64,000 bases of DNA. Source: Curtobacterium sp. MCLR17_032. Its GTDB lineage: Bacteria; Actinomycetota; Actinomycetes; Actinomycetales; Microbacteriaceae. The position numbers and the translations under genes were made by a program. Below are positions 54,171 to 63,170 of the stretch, one piece after another. The stretch is from assembly GCF_003234795.2 (NCBI RefSeq), contig NZ_CP126268.1, positions 1,240,001 through 1,304,000 of the forward strand, given 5' to 3'. The notes under the pieces were generated by a model. It saw only the letters and a program-made list of their open reading frames with translations, had not been told where the DNA came from and did not search any database. Numbering within the stretch: the first letter of the stretch is position 1; each line of letters opens with the position of its first letter.

Positions 54171-54941
54171 ATGAACGAGTGTCGTAACTTCACTGTCATG
54201 ACTCATCTGCAAGCAGCCGTCAACGGTGATGTCGACCATCCTGCGATGCCGAAGACCGCCGAGGAGATCGCAGCAGACGCGGCGGCCTGTGTCGAGGCCG
54301 GGGCGACTCTGCTGCACCTGCATGCGTTCGACGAGCATGGTGAGGAGACTCTCGAAGCTGGGCCGGTGGGCCGTATGCTCACGGCGGTCCGCGCGGCGTG
54401 TCCGGGCGTCCCGATCAACGTGACGACCTTCGCTTCGATCGTCTCCGACCCCGTTCATCGTCTTCGCCTCGTCGACGGATGGACGGTGCTGCCGGATCTC
54501 ATCGCTGCGAATCAGGGGGAGGAGGGCATCGACGATGTGAGCGCTCTTCTCTCAGCACGAGGCGTCGGGATCGAAGCGTGTGTCCTGAGCGTCGACGATG
54601 TCCGCACGTTCGTGCGCCGCGGGTCCTGGTCGCGCTTCGCCCGGCTGGTGGTCGAACCGCTGGAACCCGTCCCGGAAGACGCGGTGGCCCTCGCAGAAGA
54701 GATGGAATCCGGCCTCCGACCGGCAGGAGTGCGCCTGCCCGAGCTGCATCACGGTGTCGGAGCAGCGTCCTGGACGATCATGCGACGTGCGGTCAGCAAC
54801 GGGCACAGCATCAGGACCGGGCTCGAGGACACTCTCGTGCTCGAGGATGGTTCACCGGCGGTGTCCAACGCGCAGCTCGTCGCCGCCGCGTCCGCGATCG
54901 TCCACGGATCGGAGAGGGAGCGGAGCGAACTGAGTCGGTGA
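54171..54941 (+). CDS. BKACE (beta-keto acid cleavage enzyme, DUF849) family protein
   Basis: 256 aa. TIM-barrel enzyme family that splits beta-keto acids with acetyl-CoA. Signatures: LQAAVNGDVDHPAMPKTAEE, CVEAGATLLHLHAFDEHGEE (zinc-binding His pair), GVPINVTTFASI, and GLEDTLVLEDGSPAVSNAQL near the end. The exact substrate is unknown. No CoA-transferase partner is adjacent, and the next gene is an unrelated transporter. Confidence 0.75.
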   Translation: MNECRNFTVMTHLQAAVNGDVDHPAMPKTAEEIAADAAACVEAGATLLHLHAFDEHGEETLEAGPVGRMLTAVRAACPGVPINVTTFASIVSDPVHRLRLVDGWTVLPDLIAANQGEEGIDDVSALLSARGVGIEACVLSVDDVRTFVRRGSWSRFARLVVEPLEPVPEDAVALAEEMESGLRPAGVRLPELHHGVGAASWTIMRRAVSNGHSIRTGLEDTLVLEDGSPAVSNAQLVAAASAIVHGSERERSELSR

Positions 54942-55037
54942 GGTTCGAGAGTCTCTGGGGGGCTGACTTCGGCCGTCCATCACGCTGAGCGGGCGGCTGT
55001 CCGCGGCCGCTGCCGCTGGCGCTCATAGAATCGCAAA

Positions 55038-56258
55038 ATGCCCGACCCTCGCCGTCTTCCGCTGTGGGCGGGACGGACGGCCGCGCTGCTGGGGATCGTG
55101 CTCGTTGCCTTCTCCCTGCGTCAGGCGGTCGCCGCGGTGTCGCCGATCCTCGGCGACATCCGGACGGACATCCCGCTCTCCGACCTCGATGTCGGCTGGC
55201 TCGGGACCCTGCCGCCCCTCCTGTTCGCGGCCTCCGGGTTCATCGCGCCGCGGATCGCCCGAAGACTCGGTCTCGATCGCGGCATCGTCGTTGCATCGCT
55301 GCTCATGACCGCTGGTCACCTCCTTCGAGCGTTCGCTCCGGGGATCGCGGTCCTGATCATCGGCAGCATCCTCGCTTTCGCCGGCACGGGGATCGGGAAC
55401 GTACTCCTGCCCTCGATCGTCCGTCGGTACTTCCCGGACCGGGTTGCGCTGCTGACCGCGATGTACGCCTGCGTCGTCGGCGTGAGCACGGCCGTACCCG
55501 CCGCCCTCGCAGCGCCCTTGGCGGAGCAGGCCGGCTGGCGGTTCTCCCTCGGCATCTGGTCCCTGACCTCGGTCGGCGCGCTCGTCCCGTGGGTCGTCGT
55601 CATCGTGCGAGAACGACGCCAGCGAGCGGCGGACCCGGTCACCGTTGACGTCGCGTCCCCATCGGTCGTCATCGGCCTGTGGCGGTCTCGTGTGGCCCTG
55701 TAGATCACGTTGGCGTTCTCGACCAGCACGATCCTGACCTACGCCAGCTTCGCGTGGCTGCCGGACATGCTCGGGGATCTGGCGGGCACGACGCCCACCG
55801 AGGGTGGGGTCCTGCTCGCTGTCACCGGCCTCGTCAGCGTGCCCGGCGCGCTCCTCGCACCGCTCCTCGTCGCACGGTTCCGCAACGTCGGCTGGCTGAT
55901 CGCGGTCGGCGTCGTCAGCTTCGTGCTCGGCTACCTCGGCCTGCTCGTCGTGCCCACACCGCTGACGCTGCTCTGGGTCCTGCTCGTCGGCCTGGGATCG
56001 ATCCTCTTCCCGGTCTGCCTCGTCCTCATCAACGCCCGCACCGGCACCGCGGCGGGCACCGTCGCACTCAGTGGCTTCGCCCAGGGCATCGCGTACGCGC
56101 TCGGTGCCCTCGGCCCGCTGCTCGTCGGGCTCCTCCACGACGTCTCGGGTACGTGGACCCTGCCACTGCTGTTCCTGATCGCGATCGCCCTGCTCGCCAT
56201 CGTCCCGGCGATCACCCTCGCCAGACCGGGGCTCGTGGAGGATGAGCTCGCCCGGTAG
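55038..56258 (+). pseudogene. CynX/NimT-type MFS transporter with an in-frame TAG
   Basis: Reads as one 12-helix major facilitator of about 406 codons (LRQAVAAVSPILGDIRTDIP, GWLGTLPPLLFAASG, WRFSLGIWSLTSVGALVPWV, VLINARTGTAAGTVALSGFA) except for a TAG at 55701-55703 between helices 6 and 7, in the sequence VAL-stop-ITLAFS. A C-to-T change of a CAG (Gln) codon would explain it. Either inactive or a sequencing error. Confidence 0.75.
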
Positions 56259-56325
56259 CGCAGACCGCGCGCATCATCCACGCGGAGAACGTCTCCGAAG
56301 GGTGGAGTCGCGCTCTCTCGGAGGG

Positions 56326-56835
56326 TCAGACCGTGGCAGGCACAGACGCTGGCTGGAGGGTGAACGCGCGCCGGCGCACGATGTACTCCTGCACGGCGAT
56401 CATCACAGCGACGACGACGAGCACCTGGCCGAAGCCGGACGCGCTCTGGTAGCCGTGGTACCCGGCGAAGACGGTGAGGCCCACCTTCGATGCGACCAAT
56501 GCGATGAACAACCCGACGGTCAATGCGGTGCCCTGGCTCATCCGATGCCCGTCCGCGTCGATCCAGACACGGGTGAGGTAGCCACGCGCCAGGCCCACGA
56601 TCAAGCTGAGCACGGCTCCGGACCCGAGGAGCAGCCACGCGGCGGCTCCGGTCGGCACTGCAAGACCGCCCGTCACGGCTCCGATGGCTGCGTAGACGAT
56701 TGCGATCAGGAACACGCCCATTCCCCTCTTCACCTCGCTCCGCTGGGTCTGCTTGTAGACGGAGAAAGCCATGAGGGCGATGACGACGACGATCTCGACG
56801 ATCTCGACGATCTCGACGATCTGTGTTCTTTCCAT
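56326..56835 (-). CDS. Multi-pass membrane protein
   Basis: 169 aa from ATG 56835. Begins with a repeat-coded helix (IVEIVEIVEIVVVIALMAFS) and has four more helices (FLIAIVYAAIGAVTGGLAVP, WLLLGSGAVLSLIVGLARGY, LTVGLFIALVASKVGLTVFA, FGQVLVVVAVMIAVQEYIV). No family firmly recognised. Upstream, outside the gene, is the tandem 12-mer GTGGTGAGGCGG (three copies, 56881-56916). Confidence 0.65.
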   Translation of the reverse strand: MERTQIVEIVEIVEIVVVIALMAFSVYKQTQRSEVKRGMGVFLIAIVYAAIGAVTGGLAVPTGAAAWLLLGSGAVLSLIVGLARGYLTRVWIDADGHRMSQGTALTVGLFIALVASKVGLTVFAGYHGYQSASGFGQVLVVVAVMIAVQEYIVRRRAFTLQPASVPATV

Positions 56836-57009
56836 GCTTCGATGCTCGTCTTCGACTGCGCCTGGCTCCACCATCCCAGGGTGGTGAGGCGGGTGGTGAG
56901 GCGGGTGGTGAGGCGGGTGGCTCCGGCGCTCGCAGGCGCAGCGTTGCGACGTACCGATGCACCCCATCAGCATGATCCGCGACGGATCCCGCCAACGGAG
57001 CACGCGCGG

Positions 57010-57621
57010 TCAGCTCGTGTGGGCGACCTTGTGCAGGACGTCGAGCGCGGCATCGATGGCGGCTTCGAGCGGCCAGGATGCCTTCTCCGGCTGGCTCAAG
57101 ATGAGCCCCCCTTGGAGGGCGGCGAGGATGGCGACGGCGATCCGTTGCGGGTCGGCAGCGGAGTCGACCTCGCCGGCGCTCTGCATCTTGGCGACCCCCG
57201 AGGCGAGCGACAGCCGCCAGTTCGTCATGCTGTCCGTGATGATCTGAGCCAGTTCGGGATCCGTCATGGCTGCCTGCGTCGCCATCGAACCGATCGGGCA
57301 GGCCCACCGGCCGAGACCGATGTAGTAGTCGACCAGGGCATCGCGCCAGGCGTGCCACGACTCCCAGCTCGAGAGGTCGTCGATGTGCGGCTGCTGCGCT
57401 GTGAGAAGTTCGCCACCCTCCCAGACGGCGACTTCACGGACGAGTTCGGCTTTGCCACCGGGGAAGTAGTGGAAGAGCTGGCTCTTGCTCGTGAGCGTCG
57501 CCGCACGGACGGTGTCGAGAGTGGTGCCGCCGATGCCGGAAGCGAGGATCTCGCGACCGGTCGCCTCGATGATGCGCTGGCGAGTGGCTCGACCGCGTTC
57601 CGTCATGTTCGCCCCGTGCAT
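57010..57621 (-). CDS. TetR/AcrR-family transcriptional regulator
   Basis: 203 aa from ATG 57621 (57606 is an alternative). N-terminal helix-turn-helix: ATRQRIIEATGREILASGIG, TTLDTVRAATLTSKSQLFHY and FPGGKAELV. The ligand domain is unassigned. It is divergent from the SDR gene at 57676, with repeated GGAC-N8-GTCC boxes between, so it probably represses both. Confidence 0.85.
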   Translation of the reverse strand: MHGANMTERGRATRQRIIEATGREILASGIGGTTLDTVRAATLTSKSQLFHYFPGGKAELVREVAVWEGGELLTAQQPHIDDLSSWESWHAWRDALVDYYIGLGRWACPIGSMATQAAMTDPELAQIITDSMTNWRLSLASGVAKMQSAGEVDSAADPQRIAVAILAALQGGLILSQPEKASWPLEAAIDAALDVLHKVAHTS

Positions 57622-57639
57622 GGGTTCAGCGTACCTCGC

Positions 57640-57685
57640 TGGACCAAGGAGTCCAGTCCATGGTAGGACTGGACCATGCAGTCCA
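57640..57685. promoter_or_regulatory. Paired palindromic operators for the TetR regulator
   Basis: TGGACCAAGGAGTCCA (57640-57655) and TGGACCATGCAGTCCA (57670-57685) are dyads 30 nt apart; a third overlapping dyad, GTCCAGTCC/GGACTGGAC, joins them. The second covers the SDR start codon. Confidence 0.6.
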
Positions 57686-58473
57686 ACGAAGAAGAACTCA
57701 CCTCTCTCCGATCCGATGACCGGCTCTCCGGTCAGACCGCCCTCGTCACCGGCTCGAGCAGCGGTATCGGGGAGGCGATCGCCCGGGTACTCGCCGCGTC
57801 CGGTGCCCATGTGATCGTCAACGGTCGCGATGCCGAGCGCACGCAGGCCGTCGTCGCGACGATCGAACGGGCGGGCGGCAAGGCCTCACCGCTCGTCGCT
57901 GATCTCGGGACATCGGCCTCCGACGTCCGCCGGTTCGCCGGCGAAGCCGCGGCCCTCGCCGGCGGCCAGATCGACATCCTGGTGAACAACGCCGGGATCT
58001 ACCCGGCGACCGCGACCGCCGATCTCACCGAGGACGACCTCGACGCGGTCCTCAGCATCAACATCCGCACCCCGCACGTGCTCGTGGCGGCCCTCGCGCC
58101 GGCCATGGCGGAGCGCGGCCGCGGATCGATCGTCAACATCGGATCGTGGATGGCCCGAGTCGGCCTGCCCTTCGGGGCCATGTACACCGCGTCGAAGGCG
58201 GCGCTCGAGCAGATGACGCGCACTTGGGCGGCCGAGTACGGGCCTCGAGGGGTCCACGTGAACACGGTGGCGCCCGGAGCCACGAGCACTCCAGGCAACG
58301 CTGAGAGCGAGGACGTGCTGGCGGCGATGACTGCGGTGACCGTCGCCGGTCGCCCGGTACGTCCCGTCGATGTCGCCTACGCCGTCCGGTTCGCTGTCTC
58401 GGACGAGGCCTCGTTCCTCCACGGCTCGACCATCGACGTCGACGGTGGAATCGCCTCCACGCGGCTCGGCTGA
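57676..58473 (+). CDS. SDR-family oxidoreductase
   Basis: 265 aa short-chain dehydrogenase. Cofactor motif ALVTGSSSGIGEAI, NNAGIYP, active-site Ser in NIGSWMARV, and YTASKAALE (Tyr-x3-Lys), ending in the VDGGIASTRLG typical of the family. Substrate unknown. Under the TetR operator; its stop overlaps the next start (TGATG). Confidence 0.88.
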   Translation: MQSNEEELTSLRSDDRLSGQTALVTGSSSGIGEAIARVLAASGAHVIVNGRDAERTQAVVATIERAGGKASPLVADLGTSASDVRRFAGEAAALAGGQIDILVNNAGIYPATATADLTEDDLDAVLSINIRTPHVLVAALAPAMAERGRGSIVNIGSWMARVGLPFGAMYTASKAALEQMTRTWAAEYGPRGVHVNTVAPGATSTPGNAESEDVLAAMTAVTVAGRPVRPVDVAYAVRFAVSDEASFLHGSTIDVDGGIASTRLG

Positions 58474-59405
58474 TGTCGGATCTGCGAGGACCGTTCGGTG
58501 CCGAGTCGACCGCCCTCGAGGTCGTCGACGGAATCGACCTCCGCAACAGGACCGCGGTCGTCACCGGTGCGGGATCGGGTATCGGTGTCGAAACGGCCCG
58601 TGCCTTGGCTGCCGCGGGCGCAGCGGTCACCCTCGCTGTCCGCGATGTCACGACGGGGAACCGTGTCGCGGCGGACATCCGTGCGAGCACCGGGAACGAT
58701 GCCGTCCATGCGGCGTTCGTCGACCTGGCAGACGTCGGATCCATCCGGTCCTTCACCGACTCGTGGTCGGGGCCGCTCCACCTGCTGGTGAACAACGCGG
58801 GCGTCATGGACCTGCCCGAGCAACGCACTCCGGATGGCTGGGAGATGCATTTCGCTGTCAACCACCTCGGCCACTTCGCGCTCGCACGAGGTCTGCACGC
58901 AGCGATGCGGTCGGCGGGCAGCGCCAGGATCGTGTCGCTGAGTTCGAGCGGGCACGCATCCTCGGGGATCCGCTTCGACGACCTGTTCTTCGACAGCGAC
59001 CCCTACGACCCGGGGCTCGCCTACGGGCAGTCGAAGACGGCCAACGTGCTCTTCGCCCTGGAGGCGACCCGTCGGTGGGAGGACGACGGGATCGCAGGGT
59101 CAGCGGTCATGCCCGGCGGCATCTGGACCAACCTGCAACGTCACTGGGACCCGGCCGTGCTCGCCGAGATGCGGCGGCGGTACCCCACCAAGACCGTCGA
59201 GCAAGGTGCTGCGACCAGCGTCTTCGTCGCAACACGGGCGGAGCTCGGGGTCGGGACTCCCGGTTACTACGAGGACTGCCACCCGGCGGAGGTCGTGGCG
59301 GCGATCCAGGGAGGCGTCCACGGGGTCCTCCCGCACGCGCTGGATCCTGCCGCGGCGGATCGGCTGTGGGAGGTGTCGGAACGGCTGCTGGCACAGTCAC
59401 GGTAG
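58473..59405 (+). CDS. SDR-family oxidoreductase (retinol-dehydrogenase-like)
   Basis: 310 aa. AVVTGAGSGIGVETARALAA, NNAGVMDLPEQRT, FAVNHLGHFAL, LSSSGHASS (Ser) and AYGQSKTANVLFAL (Tyr-x3-Lys). Larger than its neighbour and of the class close to WW-domain/retinol-type SDRs. Coupled to the previous gene, so both probably act in one TetR-controlled step on a small carbonyl or alcohol. Confidence 0.88.
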   Translation: MSDLRGPFGAESTALEVVDGIDLRNRTAVVTGAGSGIGVETARALAAAGAAVTLAVRDVTTGNRVAADIRASTGNDAVHAAFVDLADVGSIRSFTDSWSGPLHLLVNNAGVMDLPEQRTPDGWEMHFAVNHLGHFALARGLHAAMRSAGSARIVSLSSSGHASSGIRFDDLFFDSDPYDPGLAYGQSKTANVLFALEATRRWEDDGIAGSAVMPGGIWTNLQRHWDPAVLAEMRRRYPTKTVEQGAATSVFVATRAELGVGTPGYYEDCHPAEVVAAIQGGVHGVLPHALDPAAADRLWEVSERLLAQSR

Positions 59406-59434
59406 CCGCCGAGGGACCGACTCTCGAGACGGTT

Positions 59435-60235
59435 CTACCGGAGGTGTTGCTGCAGGAAGTCGTACGTCCGACGGAGCGCGTCCGTGCGGGTGCACATCTC
59501 CGAGAAGTCGTGGTGACCGCCATCGACCAGCATCAGCTCGTGTGGGACACCCTGCTCGGTGAGGGTCTTCGCGAGGGAGATGCTCTGCTCGACCGGGACG
59601 GTCGTGTCCGCCGTTCCGTGGAGCAGGAACGTGGGCGGGGAGTCCGAGCGGATGTGATCGGACGGGGTGAACCACTGGTCCACGGGGCCGAGCGCCGTCA
59701 GGAGTGGAGAGCCGGGTTCTCGGAACTCGGGGGACCGGAGCGGGTCGTGGATGCCGTACCAGCTGGCCACTGCGCGGACGGGTTCCGCCTCGTCTGGCGC
59801 GGACGCGCCCGTGATGGTGGCGATGGTCGCGCCGGCCGAGTTGCCCCAGAGCGCGACCGCGGTCGGGTCGAGGTTGAACTGGGCCGCATGGCTCCGGAGG
59901 TAGCGGAGCGCTTCTCGGACGTCGTCGACCGGTGCCGGGAACCGTGCGAGGTTGCTGGTTCGGTACTCGACGCTGGCGACCGCGATGCCGCGTTCAGCGA
60001 GGGGGACCAGCGCAGGGAGGTACCGAGTGCGGTGCACGTTGCGGAACCCGCCGCCCTTGATGAACACCACGAGGGGCGTCGGTGTCGACGACCGGGGCTT
60101 CAGGAAGTCGAAGTGCAGCTGCTGACCGCCGGGCAGCAGCTGCCCGTCGCGGAACTGCGCGTACACGAGATCCGGGTACTGCTCGACGAAGTGGTGTGAC
60201 GCCGGACCGAGTGGGACCGTTGAGGAATGGGTCAT
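59435..60235 (-). CDS. Alpha/beta-hydrolase, esterase/lipase type
   Basis: 266 aa. Oxyanion-loop motif VFIKGGGFRN (HGGGF-like), nucleophile elbow ALWGNSAGATIAT (Ser), FLLHGTADTTVP (Asp) and VDGGHHDFSEM (His): a complete hormone-sensitive-lipase-type triad. Probably cytoplasmic. It is convergent with the SDR operon; the substrate is unknown. Confidence 0.85.
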   Translation of the reverse strand: MTHSSTVPLGPASHHFVEQYPDLVYAQFRDGQLLPGGQQLHFDFLKPRSSTPTPLVVFIKGGGFRNVHRTRYLPALVPLAERGIAVASVEYRTSNLARFPAPVDDVREALRYLRSHAAQFNLDPTAVALWGNSAGATIATITGASAPDEAEPVRAVASWYGIHDPLRSPEFREPGSPLLTALGPVDQWFTPSDHIRSDSPPTFLLHGTADTTVPVEQSISLAKTLTEQGVPHELMLVDGGHHDFSEMCTRTDALRRTYDFLQQHLR

Positions 60236-60365
60236 GGCTGCTTCCGAACGTTGCGGTGACGGCTCAGAGGGTAGCTCCGGTCTGGTGCAGATGTTGCGCG
60301 CCGGGCATCATCCACCTCACTCTTGTCGCGGGCAGCCGATGATCGGTGGCCCGCGAGGGGGAACC

Positions 60366-60812
60366 ATGTCCGTACTACCCGTCCACGAGCTGATGCCTCG
60401 AGTCGCCGCGCTCAACGCCCCGGGAGCCCCGTACGTCTTCGAGATCGACGGGACGACGATCACCGGCCGCTGGGCCTTCGACGACCCGGCGCTCGCCGAG
60501 GTGCTGGGGGACGGAGGGGCGTCACCGAACTTCCGGTACGTCGTCACGCTCGATCCGTCGCGCGGGACGTTCCGCTGCTCGGAGCGCGACGCGGGCTACA
60601 ACAACGGAGCGTTCCGCGCCTACCGCGGGTACAGCCGGAACTACAACATGGACCTGCTGACCATCATCGTCGCGTTGGTCCGCCGGGCGGAACGCACACT
60701 TCGCACCGGCAGCGCCACCCCGCCGCACCGGTTCCGGCAGGAGGAACTCAAGGCACCGCTCCGGTCCGTGCTCGAGGGGAGCGGCTGGCGGCGGCGTGGC
60801 TTGATCCGCTGA
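60366..60812 (+). CDS. Hypothetical protein
   Basis: 148 aa from ATG 60366 with GGGGGAACC upstream. Beta-rich N-terminal half (YVFEIDGTTITGRWAFDDPA, FRYVVTLDPSRGTFRCSERD) and a basic helical end. Looks like a small folded cytoplasmic protein; no family recognised. Confidence 0.6.
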   Translation: MSVLPVHELMPRVAALNAPGAPYVFEIDGTTITGRWAFDDPALAEVLGDGGASPNFRYVVTLDPSRGTFRCSERDAGYNNGAFRAYRGYSRNYNMDLLTIIVALVRRAERTLRTGSATPPHRFRQEELKAPLRSVLEGSGWRRRGLIR

Positions 60813-60938
60813 CGCCAGGGCAACGGGCAAGGCGGAGACAGAAGCGCCTCGCTGGGGTCTGTCGGGCCACCCCGGTCGCGGAGACCTGCCCTCAGGTGCT
60901 ACCGCTCGGACAGTCGGCGTCCCCGTCCGCCGACGAGG

Positions 60939-61091
60939 TCACGGCCGGTACTCGTCGCGCCGCTTCGGCGCGGGCCGACCCGGGTGCTGCGGCGGCACGA
61001 CTCCACCAGAGAAGACGGCACCGATCACCCCGCCGAGTGTCCGCAGCGTCACGAGCACGAAGTGTCCGATCGCGCCGAGTACTCGTGGCAT
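60939..61091 (-). CDS. Very small membrane protein
   Basis: 50 aa from ATG 61091. One hydrophobic stretch (GHFVLVTLRTLGGVIGAVFS) and a Pro/Arg-rich end. Divergent from the 61211 gene. Could be spurious. Confidence 0.35.
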   Translation of the reverse strand: MPRVLGAIGHFVLVTLRTLGGVIGAVFSGGVVPPQHPGRPAPKRRDEYRP

Positions 61092-61210
61092 GGTCGCTCC
61101 CTCCGTTGCCCGACGTGCGGTCAGCGGCAGCCTACGGCGACAGCGGTGTCGAAGCGAGGGCGTGATCGGCATCACGAGCGCAGGCGGGCGGTGCGCACTA
61201 GGTTGCTGCC

Positions 61211-61795
61211 ATGGGGACTCGTCGTGGACCGGTGCTCGCCTTGCTCGTGGTCATCGCGATGAGCGTCGCGGGGTGCACCGGAGAGCACGACGGGCTCAGC
61301 GGCCAGTACCGGAACGGCGACACGAAGAACTACATCTCCGGCAACGGCGCAGTCACCGAGTTCCGGGCAGCGGACCGCGGGCCGGCCGTCGACTTCTCGG
61401 CGCGGGACCTGGACGGGCACGTCGTCCGGGCCGACGAGCACCGAGGCCACGCCGTCGTCGTCAACTTCTGGTTCGCCGCCTGCGCGCCCTGCCGACTCGA
61501 GGCTGCTGACCTCGAAGCCGTGAGTCACCAGCAGGGTGCCCGCGCGACCTTCCTCGGGGTCGACGTCCGTGACTCGGCGGGGACGGCCCGCGCGTTCATC
61601 CAGAGTCACGACGTGTCCTACACGACGCTGATCGATGAGGACGCCGCCGTGCAGCTGGCCTTCGCGGGGGAGAACGCGCCCAACGCCACGCCGTCGACGA
61701 TCGTGCTGGACAAGCAGGGCCGCGTCAGCGCACGGATCCTGGGTCCGGTCGATCGCAGCGTCCTGACGACACTCGTGGACGAGGCCAACGAGTGA
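61211..61795 (+). CDS. TlpA-like thioredoxin-fold lipoprotein
   Basis: 194 aa. Lipoprotein signal ending in VAGC (Cys22), then a thioredoxin-fold domain: VVVNFWFAACAPCRLEAADL carries the CxxC (CAPC) redox site, with the usual Trp replaced by Ala, and TPSTIVLDKQGRV is the cis-Pro region. Extracytoplasmic thiol reductant or cytochrome/c-type maturation role, by family. Overlaps the next gene by 4 nt. Confidence 0.85.
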   Translation: MGTRRGPVLALLVVIAMSVAGCTGEHDGLSGQYRNGDTKNYISGNGAVTEFRAADRGPAVDFSARDLDGHVVRADEHRGHAVVVNFWFAACAPCRLEAADLEAVSHQQGARATFLGVDVRDSAGTARAFIQSHDVSYTTLIDEDAAVQLAFAGENAPNATPSTIVLDKQGRVSARILGPVDRSVLTTLVDEANE

Positions 61796-62313
61796 CGTCT
61801 CCGAGCGACAACGACCCTCTCGACGCTCCTCGACCGCGGCGATCAGACGGAGCCCCCGAGGCCGGGAGTCGCTTCGCTGGAGCCAGCGCCACGAGGGACG
61901 CGACGGAATCGGAGACGCCCGCGGGATCAGGTGTTCGGCACCGAGTAGTGCTCTCCGCCGTGGTCGTCCTCGGTGGCGCGGTCTCCGCGGTCGGGATGTA
62001 CAGCCTCGGCCTGTTCCGGTCCCGCTCCTTCAGTTGGGACCTGCTGGTCACCGTCTCGGCGCTCGCGATCCCGGTGGGAGTCGCCGTCGCAGCCATCGTC
62101 GCCCGTGTCGGCGTGCTCGTCAGGAACCGAGCCGATCTGCACCTCGCGGCACATCCGGTGCGCCGGGCATCGATGGTGGTCGGGGTCCTGGCGTTCGTCG
62201 CTGCGTCGGTCGGCGGTCTGCTGCTGACTGCGGGCGGGTGGCAGATGGACCTGATCGGGGCTGTCGTGTGCGCTTGTCTCGCCGGTGGCTGTGCGGCTCT
62301 GGTCCTCCGCTGA
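61792..62313 (+). CDS. Hypothetical membrane protein
   Basis: 173 aa from GTG 61792. An Asp/Arg-rich N-terminus of 50 residues, then four helices (VVLSAVVVLGGAVSAVGMYS, LLVTVSALAIPVGVAVAAIV, MVVGVLAFVAASVGGLLLTA, LIGAVVCACLAGGCAALVL). Coupled to the TlpA-like gene; may help it, unproven. Confidence 0.6.
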   Translation: MTSPSDNDPLDAPRPRRSDGAPEAGSRFAGASATRDATESETPAGSGVRHRVVLSAVVVLGGAVSAVGMYSLGLFRSRSFSWDLLVTVSALAIPVGVAVAAIVARVGVLVRNRADLHLAAHPVRRASMVVGVLAFVAASVGGLLLTAGGWQMDLIGAVVCACLAGGCAALVLR

Positions 62314-62352
62314 CCCGAGGCGGACACGACGGTCGTCTGGCATCGTCGAGGG

Positions 62353-62952
62353 ATGCGACCGTCGACGATCCTGCTCGCCACGTTCACCGCCCTCTTCGGC
62401 GTGGCGACGATCGTCCTGGCGCTCCTCGTCGGCACCGGGGACATGGAGGTGCTGTTCCAGGTGCTCCGGCTCGGCGGCCTCGTCACGGTCGGGTTCGCGG
62501 CCGGTCTCGTCATCACGGTGACGAACCGCCGACGACGGGAGCGCCTGCAGCAGAAGAGTGTCGCCAGTCCGGGTACGTTCTTCGTGAACGCGCACCCCAC
62601 GGACACCACCTACGGCGAGCTCGACGCGTGGCGTCCGGCGCTCCGGGTGTTCTTCCCGTGCGACCTCGGCTTCGACCGGAACGGCATCACGGCCTGGCCG
62701 GACGAGGGCAGCGGGCCAGCGATCCCGATCGCCACGCGGCAGGAGGTCACCGGCTTCGACGTGTTCGACGAACCGACTCCGCGAGGTGTCGCCTTCCGGT
62801 GGGGCATCGCCGTCTCCCTCACCCCGAGGGAGGCCGGCCCGGCGACGGTGCACCTCTGGATGTCCGACGAGCAGCCGCACCAGGACGAGTACGCGATGCG
62901 GCGGACGATCATGAAGATCGAGAAGGCCCTCGGCCCGAAGACGACCGCCTGA
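62353..62952 (+). CDS. Membrane-anchored hypothetical protein
   Basis: 199 aa. Two N-terminal helices (TILLATFTALFGVATIVLAL and LGGLVTVGFAAGLVITV), an Arg-rich stop-transfer, and a soluble domain of 130 residues (TRQEVTGFDVFDEPTPRGVA, RWGIAVSLTPREAGPATVHL). No family recognised. Confidence 0.55.
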   Translation: MRPSTILLATFTALFGVATIVLALLVGTGDMEVLFQVLRLGGLVTVGFAAGLVITVTNRRRRERLQQKSVASPGTFFVNAHPTDTTYGELDAWRPALRVFFPCDLGFDRNGITAWPDEGSGPAIPIATRQEVTGFDVFDEPTPRGVAFRWGIAVSLTPREAGPATVHLWMSDEQPHQDEYAMRRTIMKIEKALGPKTTA

Positions 62953-63126
62953 CGTCCGCGTGCTCGATCGCGCGTGAAGGTCGCGTCGATCCCGTCACGG
63001 ATGCGCGGTCCAGGGACCCGATTGCGTGGCGGACGAAGTCCCCGGGCGGCGCGACCAGACCGGCTCGGCCGGGACGGGCCTCCCGGCAAACCGCAGTCGG
63101 CTGCGGCGGACCGCAGCCGACCACCT

Positions 63127-63166
63127 GACCACCCGACCACCCGACCACCCGACCACCCGACCACCC
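63127..63166 (+). repeat. Tandem octamer (GACCACCC)5
   Basis: Five perfect copies just downstream of the MATE gene stop, between two convergent genes. Close relative of the (GGCCACCC)7 array at 53332. Confidence 0.9.
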
Positions 63167-63170
63167 ACAC

